Source of the DNA: Toxoplasma gondii ME49
Taxonomy: Eukaryota > Apicomplexa > Conoidasida > Eucoccidiorida > Sarcocystidae
DNA: 64,000 bases
NCBI RefSeq assembly: GCF_000006565.2
Contig: NC_031480.1
Location: 1,628,144 to 1,692,143 of the forward strand
Direction: 5' to 3'
The notes under the pieces were generated by a model. That model was not told the origin of the DNA, did not search any database, and saw only the letters and a program-made list of their open reading frames with translations. The translations under genes were made by a program, and so were the position numbers. Below, in pieces: positions 1 through 14,800 of this stretch (position 1 is its first letter; the number at the start of each line of letters is the position of its first letter).

Positions 1-199
1 CCCCGGAATTCCCTTCTCTTCAGACAACTCGTATGCAGCATCGCTTTCCGCTTGCAGAGCTCGTGGTGCCCGTCTGCTACCTCTCAAAAGCAACCGGAAA
101 GATCTGGCGCCGGGTCCTCTGGGCTTTTTGAAAGAGGGAGCTGCAAACCGTAGTGTGTGTTGACTCTTCGTCGCTGCGAACTCGACCAGCGTAAGCAAT

Positions 200-3100
200 A
201 TGAAGACGTCTTCTCGCCATGAAGAGCAGCAACATCGGCCCGGATTTCGTTTCTGTCGATTCCTAAGGGGAATGACCCTTGCAGGAGGCGATAGAGGAAC
301 GGGCTCGCTGTTGTTACGCTCGCTCCACCCTGGGGCTTTGACCGGCGTTGCTGCATCCTGTGCAGAGAAGGAAGAGAAGTCTTTCCTGTCCGGTTTCCCA
401 TCCTTTGGCTTATTCGACAAAAACAGTTCAAAAGATGCCGCAGCCAAATCCAGCTCCTCCGTCTCCGCAGACGCTTCCACGCCTTCGCGGCCCGCTTCTT
501 CAGGCGACACTGACACGATGGAAGGCAGCAGTGAAGCCAGACCTCCGTTGTCAACCGCTGCGCTTGCACCAGGAACCTCGATGCTCGGATCTTCAGAAGC
601 AGGCGAGTCGACCTCCAACCGCCTTATCCCCTCCGAAAGCAAGGAATTGGATAAAACGAGGTGAGCAGAGGCTGCGACAAGACTGGTCGCGTTCCATCGC
701 AAATGCGTGTACATGCATCGATTTAGGTGACATGCGTATCCCCGTCTGCAAACAAGCGAAAATACTTGGGTGTACATACACCGTTCACAAACGCAGACAG
801 ATACACGCGAGAGCCACGTCTGCTCTGATGTCTCAAGAAACTTTTGCGTGGGCCGCCTTGTCTTGGCCACCTGGAAAACTCCACATCGCTGGCACTTTAA
901 AAACTGGACAACCAGACCTCTCGCTTGTGCAGAAGAAAGCACGTCTAACCTCCGCAAAACTACGTGGAATGGTGTCTGCCGGAGTAGTCTGTTCCACGTG
1001 GTGGTTGACTCTTTCCCTGCGGCAAACTCCCACAGTCTGTTAGCCTAAAAAATGACTGGTGGAGACACTCCGTCTCAAGAAGCCTCAGTGAGGCAAGGGC
1101 GACAGATTGAAGTGAACATTCATGCCAATCGAGGTTTTGCCAATGTGGAAGGTGTGGTTGGATCGACGTTTCCCTGTGAGTCTGTGTTTCCGGCGTGAGC
1201 TTGTTCCTGAGTGAATGCTTCGAGCTGTTGCTTCTGCACCAGGCATCTTCGGCTGTTACTTTCCGTGTTCCTCTCCTGCGTTGCGGATATATGAACCATA
1301 CAGCTGGGAGACCCTGCGCTTTTCGTCTTTGTTTTTTGCGTTCCGTTGCGCAGGGCACCGATTCCTGTGCCATACGAACAGTTTTCTCGCGAATGGATGG
1401 CCGTGGCAGGCCAAGACAACTTCGACGGATTCCGTCTGGAGGCTACCAAGCAGGTGAGCCTTTCGAGCGTGGACAGAGCGGTGTTGGCAGTTGCAGACGA
1501 GACTCAAAGATTGGTATTTCTGCGGCGAGAAACTGAACTCGCCTGTCATGGTGACTCTTCGTTTTCGCATATGTTTCTCAGCAGTCGTACGAGGGTGCGT
1601 AGGTGTTCCGACGGCGTTTTGTTGCCTCCCGATCAGACGGCTTGGAAACACTCTCATTCGGTCGGAACGCAGCATATCTCCAGGCACAGGACTTGATACT
1701 ATGTTTTGATTCGTCGAGGGAGCTGCTGGGACTTCTCTGTCGCCTACCCGAGAGAGGCGTAGCTAGCGACTCGGTGTTTTTTCCAGGGAGCATGGCAGAA
1801 AAGAGTTGTGTTCTGAGTGTGTGCGACGACGCGCAGGTGAATAAAGTGCTCACGGCGAACCACACGTTCATGCTTGGCACTCAGTCGAAGGAGGGCGGGT
1901 GCTCTTACAGCTTCGGCCCCACGCTGGTGATTGGAGAACCCGATGAGGCCGCCCAGCAAGAAGGCCAGATGCCCAACTTCTTCGGGATGGCCCGCATGAA
2001 CTCGGACGGATTCTTGCAGGCTCGGTAAGACGCAGAACTGAAAAAGCCAGCACTTGAGGGTTTGACGCGTTTGGTCGCTTCAAAGAGTCAAGCCACCGGT
2101 GCCAGGAGCTTCCTTCAGAACTTGGCAACGACACTCCAACTGTTCCGATGACCTCTTGGCGTCTCTCACTTCCTAATTCTGTGATTTGTTTTGTTGTTGT
2201 TCTGCACATCTGCGAATACAAGGATTTCGCTACAGACTGATAGACTCGTGACTACCCTGAGCACCTTTACATCCCCCAAATTGTTAACGAGATCAGATCT
2301 TCCTTGGGCAACTCGACAGACAGCGAAAATAAACGAATGTGTGACTCCGTCCATGAAATCAAAAGAGTTTCACGGGGACTGATGAACGTCGATATTGATC
2401 CACTCTGTACTCTCTGGAGAGCTTTTGCGGTGACGTGTCTGCTTGCTCTGCCGACACGGCGTGGGCCTCGTGCTGAAAAACGAAGACAGCTACACCATTT
2501 CAACTGGCAGACAGGGAGTTGTTCCCGTTGCCTCTGCGGCATCATGGGGCTCCCGTGGATGCTGTGAAAAACAGAACGGGGTAACTATTGACGCTTGTGC
2601 TCAGGTTCATCAAAGCGATCTCAAAAACATTTGATATCAAATTCAACTCGAACTCGTCAATCAGCGAGGACGCGAAAGACAAATCGATGTACGAGGTCTC
2701 CTTCGACAAAATGGGGAGCGACTGGGCGGCAAACCTGAAACTCGCGTGGCAAGGTATGGCGTGCTTCGCCGCGGAGTATTTGGCATATCCTCTTGTGGCG
2801 GCAATCATGGTGAAACTCAACACGTTTTTCTGTCTTAAGCAGAACTCTGAGTTCAAGTTAAGAGTCCTTTGTTTACAGCTCAACCTTTAACCGATGCTTC
2901 TATCCGTCCAGCCCCCGCTGCCTGTGTGAGTAGGAGTTGGGGCGTTGAAGACGGTGGATTTACGCAGTAGCTCTAGCAAGTAGATGTACAAGTAAACTAG
3001 ACAGCCCAACGACGGCAGTTAAATAACCGCAATTCCAACAAAACATTCCGCGGTTCATGTGAGCGGGAATAAACAATACGAAAGAGGCGACTGTATCATG

Positions 3101-5387
3101 CAGCATCGCACGCCTTCATCCGTTTTTTGTGTCTCTGGGGGTTGACTGGGCTCGCAGGCACTTGGATCTTGAACGGCCTCTTCTCTCAAGTCATCACTCC
3201 TAAGCTGCAATTGGGAGGCGAGCTCACCTGGGTGGTACGCCAAGCAAAATGCCTTTATTTGATAGCGAGAGATCTGAATACAGCCCCACGTTGAAGTGAC
3301 CCGAGCTGCGCTCTCGACTTCTCGTTTGAAACCCTTTTCAAAACAGAGGCATTGACACACACGGGGAAGGACTACACAAGCACGCAAAGGGTAGCTTAGA
3401 CCAGATTTGGATGCGCTGCCTTTCCACTGGGCGGGGGAATCATATCGTCTAGAGTTCTGCTGCATGCAGTTGGTGTTCCGATGCACGTGATTCAGATATT
3501 TCCGAAGTGCACGGACCATATTTAAAGCTTCAGCTGTGATGTGTTTCATGTTGCATGCCTGGTGACTTACAATGCTGATTATTAGGATCACAGGTTCCTG
3601 GGCATTCCGTGCAGTGCCCTGCCTCTTGGGCATTGGAACAGACCCAGAGTTCAGCACGATATCCACTGTCGTCAATATATATATATATAGACAGACCTGG
3701 TAGTCTGTACAGGCTACCATTAGCAAAAATAGTACCAAGGAGTTCACCCTTGTAATACATATTTTTCAGTGAAGACTCGTGCTGGCATGGAGGGCGACCA
3801 ATTGGGGATCATTCTGTTGAGCTTTTGTAGTTCGTAGGATGGTGTAATGAGTTGTGTGCACTGTTGTAAGGCTTGTTGCCCATACGTCAGTTCCTTTGAT
3901 TTCTCGCCTTGCTTTTGCCTCGTAGGCTGCCACCGGCATCTCCATGGGAAGCGTTGGAGCTCGATACGGATTCAATGAGAATAACACTGTCACCTGTAAG
4001 TCGAGACCGGTTTCATGCAATGGGTAGAGAGTCTGTGGTGTTCTTCAGAAGGCACACCACCTTTCACAAGTGCGATTTTAGGAAGCGAACTGCACGCTGC
4101 GATAGTAACGATCTGGCGGTGATGTGTATTCGGCATAAAACGCTTTTCCTGTCGACGCGGATTGTGACAAGAGTGGGAGCGTTCCGTGCTGGTTTTGGGG
4201 GCACGTTCAGCATTTGTTTGGCTGACACTATCGCAGACGATCTCCTGGCTTGGTTGCTCACGTGTCAGTGGCACAGTGGTGCTGCCGTTGCTGACTATTG
4301 CTTGTAGTCCATTTGTCTCTTTGCTCATTTCTTTGCAGGCCAGATCGGAGTTGGTCCGGACTTCAGCTCTCCAATGGGCTTCGCGAACGATGTGTATTCG
4401 ACGAAGGCTCAGTATGTTCGAAAGGTACGCCAAGCTGATCACATGAAATTAGAGTTGGCAAAACAAAATTGCCCGTGAAAAATGAATGGATAAAATCAGT
4501 ACCTCAGCGGTGGGATAGAAGCAGTTTTATGAGACGGGAAATTCGGAATCGGAGTGATGTGGTGAACCTCCATGCCTAAAAGCATCTGGCCATCACCGCG
4601 TTACTGAGGGCGACGCGAGACCAGTTACTTTGGTGGTTGAATGCTCATAGGTAGATGCAAAAATTCGTTTTTCATGTTGCTGCAGAAATGTCTTCCTGTG
4701 TTTTTTCTTGTGGAGCGTGAGTGTCGCTGGAGGATTCATGGCCTGCACATCTGCGTGCTCTCGTCTGCTTGCTCCTTGCGGCTTTCAGGTTACAGATCGC
4801 CTGTCGATGGGGACAGAGCTCGAGTTTACCCATCCCGATATGTCATCCGCGATGCGTGTGGTAAGGAGCCTCAAAGGAAGCTATAGTCTTGCAAGCTGCA
4901 GCGCACCACTTGCTGGAAGACCCGAAAATGCTGTAAATGAGGACAAACTCGTATTGTAATAGAGGACATACACTGGATTGCGGGGACTGCATCTGGAGGA
5001 AAAAGTGCGTGAGAGAGCGATCACGCAAATATTCTGTACCCAATGATCTCCATGCGTTTGTTTATCCTTGCCACATGCACATATAAAAATCGTATACAGC
5101 TAGACGCGTTCCTTGTGTCTAGTTATCATGCTGCATCTCTGGAAAATCCGACGAAAAGAGTTTTTTCCCACTGCGCTGTCTCTCTTCAGGGCTGGCAGTA
5201 CCTTTTCCGGCAAGCGCGTGTCCAAGGCTTGGTTGACACAGCAGGTCGAGTCTCAATGTTCGCCCAGGACTATAACGGATTCGGTCTGAGTGGCATGATC
5301 GACTACTGGCACGGCGATTACAAGTTTGGATTCCAGATGAACGTGGTGCCGCCTCCGCCGCAAGCGGAACAGCCTCCTCCGATGTAG
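200..5387 (+). CDS. TOM40: TOM40, mitochondrial outer-membrane import channel
   Basis: Central pore of the TOM complex, a 19-strand beta-barrel that passes nuclear-encoded precursors across the mitochondrial outer membrane. Coding exons: 200-660, 1354-1453, 1837-2024, 2605-2753, 3158-3234 (or 3231), 3926-3995, 4339-4424, 4789-4860, 5190-5387. All phases agree and give about 466 aa. Seen in order: an Ala/Ser/Pro-rich N-terminal extension of about 153 residues, then PYEQFSREW and GQDNFDGFR (start of the conserved porin-3 fold), DWAANLKLAWQG, QLGGELTW, QIGVGPDFSSPMGF, and near the C-terminus FGFQMNVV, which fits the mitochondrial beta-signal. The protein ends in a Pro/Gln tail. The extension makes it longer than the usual 360 aa or so. 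The family call is firm. The first exon is less sure, because an alternative phase-compatible first exon lies at 1052-1194. In-frame stop 161-163 precedes the ATG at 200. Confidence 0.9.
1052..1194 (+). other. Possible alternative first exon of TOM40
   Basis: An ATG at 1052 opens a 47-codon frame preceded by an in-frame stop (1045-1047). It ends at a good donor (GTGAGC at 1195) in phase 2, exactly the phase needed to join TOM40 exon 2 at 1354. Used as first exon it would give a TOM40 of about 360 aa, close to the family norm. Otherwise the stretch is intron 1 sequence. Codon choice looks less typical than in exon 200-660. Confidence 0.3.
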
Positions 5388-6982
5388 ATAGGCTGCCCTG
5401 TCTTGATCATGTACTGAACAGCGAAAACACCGGGGGTTGTCGCTCAGAGTCGCACGGTTTTTGCGCTCGATGACACTTGAGCAGAATGCGTGAAACATCC
5501 GCGGTTTGCGGAACACGTGCCAGCAGGGAGAAACCGATGTATGCTGGAACACTGGCAGTGGACTTGTGTAGAGACAATGTGCCATTGTTTCGGCGACAGG
5601 CCACATGCTGTGGCAGCGATACCCCTTTTTTGTCCTTTTGGTGCCCATTAACTTGTCTTTCCGACTTTTACCTCGTCTCCCATAGTCGTTCTTGCTCCGC
5701 GCTCGCGAAAATGGTGCACCAATAGAGCTGGCAGCTGTCTGAAGATTGTGTGTTCGAGCAACGGAACCCGTGGGTCGCACCAGGGTGGCTAATCTGCTGC
5801 ACTAAAAGCCGAAGACAGCGTGGGTTTTCGGAGACAAGGAACAAGGGCAAGGAAGCAAAAGGGACGGGTAGCTCTGTTTTGCGACCTGGCGTGGGAGATA
5901 CTTTTCCAATGGAGTAAAAATCCAACCACCCTTTGCATAAACTGACTCCGTCCGGGGGCTGTAGCCGTATGCTGTTGCAGAGAGCCACGGCTTGAAGAGG
6001 CTGTGTCGGCGCGAATCGAAACGTTTGTACCATTATCTGTTTACAGTATAAGGCGCATCCAAAGGCTAACTGCACTTTTGTGGGTGAAGGTCTGAATTCG
6101 TACGGGTTCGCCTTAACAGCGCGTCGGGTTCGAGCAAGAAAAGGTCTCAAACTACTGAGATGGATCTTCTGGCTCTCTGCTCGCTGCGTTGAAGATGCGA
6201 ACAGATGGCATATGCGAACTGCATCTTGGACTTTGTTGTGGGTTTGTGTCACGCCTTTTCAGTGGGTGTGTAGTGTCGTGAGTCCGCCCAAGATTTCCTG
6301 TCCGTTCTCTCACTCCTTTCTGTTAAGCTATTTTTTCAGGAACTGTAACAGTGCCAGCTTTGAGCAACCGTGGCAAGCGCTTTTCTGACGATGGCGACAC
6401 ACACACACACTGGCGGTTGTGAGTCTAGCTTGCTGCTACTTCACGTGTCGCCAAGCATCCTGGGGGAGAACGCACAGCTGCACCACTTTGTAGAAAAAAG
6501 GATTTGTCCTTGCCAGTAGACGGGAGCTAGATGCGTTCTTGCAGATAGCCAAGGATACGACTTGACCATATTCTTTTGGAACAAGAATCCAGCAGGTCTT
6601 GCTGGTTTTCGGCAGCAACACGGTTCGACTCGACGCGCCATCCGCTAGGAACAACCCGCAGAAAAAATCATTGAAGAACTCCTGTTTCTTTGGAAGACCT
6701 CCAATTGTACAGCAGCAGTTCCATTCAGCTGTCGACGCCTAAATCGACACTCGTTTACACCCATTTATGATTACCTCATTGAAACCTGGAACTTGTGGCC
6801 GACACAGCGTAACTAAACCGCGTGGGTTTGTGCAAGTTTGAACAATACCACCGTGAATAATTTTGCACCGAACACCCCCCGCTTCCCACCCCCCATCATC
6901 CGAGACGACTAGTTGTAAATTAAAGGAATCGATAAATAATGCAACTGCAGGAGCTGTTGCTTTCTTTGGTATCAGATGCTTT
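5388..6982. other. Convergent intergenic region
   Basis: Lies between the 3' ends of TOM40 (+) and the membrane-protein gene (-), so it should hold both 3' UTRs. A short (CA)n tract is at about 6396-6410. Reading frames here are short and show no family resemblance; I see no gene. Confidence 0.6.
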
Positions 6983-8074
6983 TTAAGCCGGACTTGCAGA
7001 AGGCACAAGGGCTTCAGATTCCGGACTGTCATCCTTTGGGATATCAATGCCAAATCGACCCTTTGTTTTTGCGGCAATGAACCCGGTCAGCGTCCGACAT
7101 GCAGCCCAGCAGCAGAAAACGCAGACGTATTGCTCAATGATACTGAATTGCATGCCAACGAAAACGCCCGGTTCCACTTTCCACCTGTACAGAAGCACGT
7201 TCCACCAAACTGCCACTATTGTCGCAATTGGTCCAAGCCCAATACAGCAGAAAAGAGCGACAAGTAGCGAGAAGGTAGATGTCAGCACTGTGCCGACGAA
7301 CGCCGTAGCGGCCAAACAACAGAGAATCAAGCCTTCCAGCATGAACGCCCATCCAATTTGTTGTGCCTCGTAGCTCTCAACGAAGTGTAGGTTCCAGAAG
7401 CTGCGAAGAGTTTTAGCAGCCATCAGAAAACACACACCGCTTAACAGAAGCACGCCTTGACCTAGAGTCAAGCCCACGGTCCACGTGCCGACCCTCGCCC
7501 ACGCGTCAGAAACGTGTCCGTCATCTGGCTTATGCAATCTGGGAGACGCAATCCTTTGTCGGCCTTCAAAGCCCGAGTTGCCGGCACTTTGAACAGTAGC
7601 CAAAGATGCGAGAATAACAGCAGCAGGCCATGCCAGTAACGCTCCGAACCAAGCGTCAGGATGCAGACCCGCACTGTGTGTCTTCGCTCCGTGTTGGGAA
7701 CAATCGAAAATGCTCCAGACGCCGACGAGAAATAGAGAATTGTAGATTCCTTGAGTCAAGATTACAGTAGATGACAGACGACACAACTTTGGAGATCGCA
7801 GGCCGACAGCTAAACCGGTAAGCAGAACGACGGCGAAGTTCAGAGCGGCAGCTCCGGCGTGGCTGATGGACATCAACCCCAAAACGACCTGTCTTGTTCC
7901 ATCATCATCACGAACTATGGGCTCCGTAATGTCTCCAGAAAAATCTACGTGTACGAAAACTGCGGCGAGTTGCCACACTGCGCAACAAAACGAGACAATA
8001 GCATACCAGACAGCAGCGCTGCCCAAGGATAAGCAGTACTCCCAGTGTTTGAGGCCCACCAGCATGCAACACAT
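6983..8074 (-). CDS. Multi-pass membrane protein, function unknown
   Basis: Single-exon frame of about 363 aa. The start is the ATG at 8074, because its context (GCCAAAATGTG) matches the coccidian start consensus; the open frame upstream has only a TTG. I count roughly eight to ten hydrophobic segments, for example around YAIVSFCCAVWQLAAV, ALNFAVVLLTGLAVGL, GVLLLSGVCFLMAA, GLILCCLAATAFVGTVL and LLVALFCCIGLGPIATIV. A loop of about 60 polar residues sits mid-protein and the C-terminus is acidic and soluble (PKDDSPESEA). No transporter signature or catalytic motif is recognised. It is transcribed divergently from the histone gene. It could be a transporter or a structural membrane protein; I cannot tell which. 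Confidence 0.8.
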   Translation of the reverse strand: MCCMLVGLKHWEYCLSLGSAAVWYAIVSFCCAVWQLAAVFVHVDFSGDITEPIVRDDDGTRQVVLGLMSISHAGAAALNFAVVLLTGLAVGLRSPKLCRLSSTVILTQGIYNSLFLVGVWSIFDCSQHGAKTHSAGLHPDAWFGALLAWPAAVILASLATVQSAGNSGFEGRQRIASPRLHKPDDGHVSDAWARVGTWTVGLTLGQGVLLLSGVCFLMAAKTLRSFWNLHFVESYEAQQIGWAFMLEGLILCCLAATAFVGTVLTSTFSLLVALFCCIGLGPIATIVAVWWNVLLYRWKVEPGVFVGMQFSIIEQYVCVFCCWAACRTLTGFIAAKTKGRFGIDIPKDDSPESEALVPSASPA

Positions 8075-10265
<2,191 letters not shown>

Positions 10266-10365
10266 TTTCTTGACGTGAGAAAACGTGCCCTGGGCGGTGC
10301 TGTCATAACCACCAGCCGAAGCAAACCGAGTTGAATGGCTTATAAACTGATCAAAGGTTATCGCA

Positions 10366-10388
10366 GGGAGGCGGCGCTGTGGCCTCCC
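10366..10388 (+). other. Hairpin downstream of histone H3
   Basis: A perfect 7-bp stem (GGGAGGC / GCCTCCC) with a 9-nt loop begins 100 bases after the H3 stop. It does not match the metazoan histone 3' stem-loop consensus. It may be a chance structure or an RNA element in the 3' UTR. Confidence 0.35.
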
Positions 10389-11889
10389 GTTGGCGAGCGT
10401 GGGGGGATTTATGCTCTAAACCGTGGGATGGATAGTTCTTAACGCAGAAAAGTACAAGATCGGGAAATCGAGTGTGACTTGCTGTATTTTAGACCGTGTA
10501 AAATGGGACATAAGGGACGTATCTGTGGACATTCAGATAGCCGTCAGTGTGTGTGTACAGCTTGCAGTGAGACGAATCCCAGGAGTCCTTGGCGATTCAG
10601 GCTTTGGCCTGTGGCTTCTTGCACAATTCCTTTTCCGTCCAGCGGCTCTCGGTGAACTCGTAGTAGATCGTTCCTTTTAACTGAGATGTCAGTCGAAGTG
10701 CCCGCTTACTTTTTGGCTTAAAATACGGAACCAAATGTAAATATATGTATGTGTATACATATGCGGAAATCTACCTTTTCACATACACCTTGGAACCCAT
10801 GCCTCCGGCACGCCGTCGTAGGAAGCGAACAGCGCGACAAACGCGAGACAACCGCACCGTCACAGCAAAACATTTCCTTCCGTTGACAGTTACTTTAAAG
10901 GAGACAGCCCTCAGTACCACAAGCTGAGCCCTCCCGCGACATCTCGCGCGCCCGCATACATTTTATCCAGTTTTTCTCTTCATGTTTTCATCTGTGAACA
11001 AACACCCGTGCTCCGGAGGTGCGTGCTTCATGAAAACTCGACAGGGGTGATTCATGTCTTTTTCACCCCGTCGGCTGCCGCAGTTCTGAACGATACGCTT
11101 TGTGGCACGCTTGCTACACAAAAGGAGGCGACGCACAAGTACTTCCACGGAGCTATTCCAGATGTGGCCAGTGTAGATGTTCTCCCATGTGTTGACATTC
11201 GAAAATTAAGTTTCCATCCGTGGGGGGAGTGCCGGTTTTGGGGGCAGGACGTTTGCGTTTCTGGAGGGCCTTCAGTGACACAGCTGAACTTGATGGGGAA
11301 CATCTCGCTGGAGTGTAGACGACACAAAAGCAGCCGGCAGTTGTGTAGAGACGGGAAGCATCGCAGAGAATTGAGTCACGGAGAAAGTGTTTCAGATGTG
11401 TGTTGCCGCTCTAGGCCGCTTGCCAAGCGTAAGGAAACGTAATGGCGCCAACGGATTTGCCCGTGCTTAATCCGATAGACGCATTGCCCCGCAACACCGC
11501 ACCAAATCACCGGTTTCGCTGACGGTCCGTGTTTTGACAGGGGCCACTGCCTCTCCATGAAGGCATCAGATGTGACAGAACGGGTGCTTCACAAAAAGCA
11601 CAACTCCTGTTGATCCACGAGTTGCAGTATGCATTTAAATGCATAACTTTGTGGACAGGCAGATAGAGACGGATTCCAAAACAGCTGCATGTGTATGGGC
11701 AGACATACCAGACCGGAACACTGACAGCAAAATGCAAAATGGTTTTCCAGCATTACAGTGGCGCATTGCCTGAAGGTGACCACTGCACCGGGATTTGTCC
11801 CGACAGTTTCGAGCCGCTACGAGTGCACCTTTCTTTCGCGCATATCGAAGGCCGATTTTTTGGGAACAAGCAGTCGTTTCCGCTGTTTT
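10389..11889. other. Convergent intergenic region, H3 / TAP42
   Basis: Presumed 3' UTRs of the histone (+) and TAP42-like gene (-). Contains a TA/TG-rich patch near 10735-10762. No supported gene. Confidence 0.5.
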
Positions 11890-14800
11890 TTAGCCTTTGT
11901 TCCTCATCTTGTTCCCCGAACCTTTGGGGTTGTCATCCTGAACAGTAGGAACAGTCCATACAGAACAGACAGTGACATGCTCCGTTTGGCCCAATCAGTA
12001 GTGCCCATTTATGTACATACCAGTATATATTTGTATGTACGAGGGTTGATAGGTGCACGTAGAGATACGGACTGATGATATCTACATCTATATGTGTATG
12101 AACATAAGCAGGTACTACAGATGAGGTACCCCTCATTCATGGTCTGAACATATGTGATGTCTCTCTCTGAAGGAAGCCGCATCATTCACTCACCAAAAAG
12201 ACACTGCTCTCTCCCGATCGTTTCGTGCAGATTCGCCTAGTGCCACAAGCACGAGGAAACTCTCAAGAAAAGGCAGTACCACCGTTCCAGGCATTCCCTG
12301 TTGCTGTTCACTGAAATTAAAAGTCCTTGAATCAAAACGTCAGCAGATGGATACGCGGAGAAGATAATCGAGCAAAAGAAAGTGTAGCAATTCGTCAGTC
12401 ATTTAAACCTGTACGCTATCGAGCTCTTCCCTACTTTCCAGTCGTCCCATGCCCGCTCCTCGAGTTCCTTTTCTTCTTCTCGCTGCATGCGCACACACAA
12501 AACAGTACAAGGCCCCTCGGCGACCTGTGTGAGGTGTTTCTTAGGTATATCCAGAGTGATAGAATGACACCATCAGTCAAGTGGTATACGCATGTCGTAG
12601 CAATCCACAGCGGTCTGAGCGGGAGGCGAAGACTGTTCTACAGACTACACACGCCTTTCGACGGGATATCGTATCATGTGACGTCCGCCCCTACACAAAC
12701 GGAATTCTTTTCACACATGTGCATGAGTTCTTCAAAACCGCGACCCCGAAAACGCTTCATGGCGTAATCAATAACTAAAGCAAGCTCATTTATCGTGGCC
12801 AAGAAAGGCGCCGTTCCCCAAGACACTGGAGACCAGCAGGCGCTGATACACGCTCCTTACCTCTGCTTGAGCTTGAGCCGTTGAATACTCTTCTACAACC
12901 TTTGGCTTTGCCGCGCCTATCTGGTTCCTGGTCAAGGAGACAGAGACGCACCGCTATGCTGTAAAAAGAAATGTTGACTGGCTCCTGTGAATCGACGAAA
13001 ACTCGAGAAGACAGCCGTAGGACAACGAAAGGAATGGCCAGCAACACGATTGAGAGTTGGCGCCACAGCAAACAGTGAAGCGGTGGGACGGCTCACGGAT
13101 GGGTTGTCAAGACACACGCGCCAGTGACTGCATGCGACGCGAGTGTCTCGACCGCGGAAACGTTTACGTACATCTCTGGCGGAAAATCGCGGAACTCTTG
13201 TACAGGGACCCTGTCGACCTCCCAATCATAAGCACCATCGCATTACGATTCGCATTCGTGATTTGTCAGAAGCGATATGCATATAGGAATGCAGATGTGT
13301 GCGCAGAGACTTACACTTCCATCTCCATTTCAATGGCAGCACACTCCGCCAGGCTCATGCTGGGCAGATCTGAAGAAACGCAGAGTCCCATCAAACATGC
13401 TGAAAACATGCTTCGGGTCTGGATAGAAGAAAACAGCAGTTTTTCACTTGGACAGACTGCGAACAAAGTCTTCAACTACAAGTCCTTGCATGTGACTTAT
13501 TCTCCGGCAGAAAGGAGACGTGAATGCGCAAACGAGCAAATTCGCAGACCCGCGAAGTTCCGCGGTTGCGCACAGTGGATATTGCTCTCTCTCATATTCA
13601 GCAGGCACACAGCGGAAAACGAGGAAAATCCAAAACTCTCGGGACACAGAGAACAGCAGAGAGCGAGACCGGGCGGAAGGGAGCAGTAGGCGAGTGCGAA
13701 ACGTTCAAATCTCCATGCAGGTGACAGAAACACTTCAAGACCGTGGCCGCGCTAAGTTGGACTGCATGCGCATTCGGAGTCAGCCTTTCGAATCGCGTCG
13801 TGGACAGAGATTTTCACTGAAAGGTATCACTTCACGAAACTGAAAATGGAATTCTTTCTGCACTCCACGCATCAACTGTTCTCCACAGTCAGTCAAATCA
13901 GCCTACTGAAATGACCCTCGTCGGAGAAAAGTAACTCACTGTGGCCTGGCGTGAAAACTTTTTCTCGGTAGAGCCGTCGCAGATCGGTTCTGTCTTTCTG
14001 AGCGCAGTCCCCAAACACACCGAAGTCAAACACTGTTTCTGCCCTCCACTGAGTCTCCTTCGCCTCCCGGCAACACCGAGTCCATTAAAAAATGAAAACC
14101 ATTGTCACTCATGGGCCGAGACACACTGCAACTCCCTCTGACAAAGGAAGTGCCGCCCACACACCTGGTTTCCCTTCAGAGTTAACCACCTCTCTCATCT
14201 TTATCCACATATGCATAGATCTGCATTTATATATATATATACACGTACCTATATGCATATCTATGTACACCTGCACATACACTTATTTCCCTATACACTT
14301 ATGTATATCACTGCATGTATACATTCCAATATTTATTTGTGAGGAGTACCGGACGAACTCAGAAAACTTTAGAAACGGATACAAAGGCCAAAGGCACACA
14401 TGGAGTCTGGCGTCGATGCGATGACGCTGTGTTGCACTCTCTTTGAGCTTCGCATACCCAGAAGAGATGTGACAACCCTTCGTGACTCCACAAGTCAGAA
14501 ACATTCAGCGGAAGGGTTGCCATTTGCATAGGCTGCTGACACCTGCCGAATGCTGCTGAGATTGAAAAATACAGAGCGTGTACGTTTTGGATGTTCCACG
14601 ACATCCCCTCCCGCCGAAGACTGTGCGTTCTCCTCTGAAAGGAAATCGCTGGCACGCGAATGATAGGCGAACGCATTGAGGTCAGCTCCCAAGAAGTAGA
14701 TTCAGTGGTTTAGCTGGAATTCGGTTTGTGATGACGGCTGCTTCTATCCGCACTGAAGAAGGCCTTCTTTTCGTCGGGCCTTACAACACTGACAGACCTG

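Noticed and set aside
348..1043. 231-codon + strand frame overlapping TOM40 exon 1
   Set aside because: It is a shifted frame over the real exon and crosses the GTGAGC donor at 661.
12327..12767. 146-codon + strand frame
   Set aside because: It overlaps TAP42 exon 11 on the opposite strand and has no homology or splice logic.
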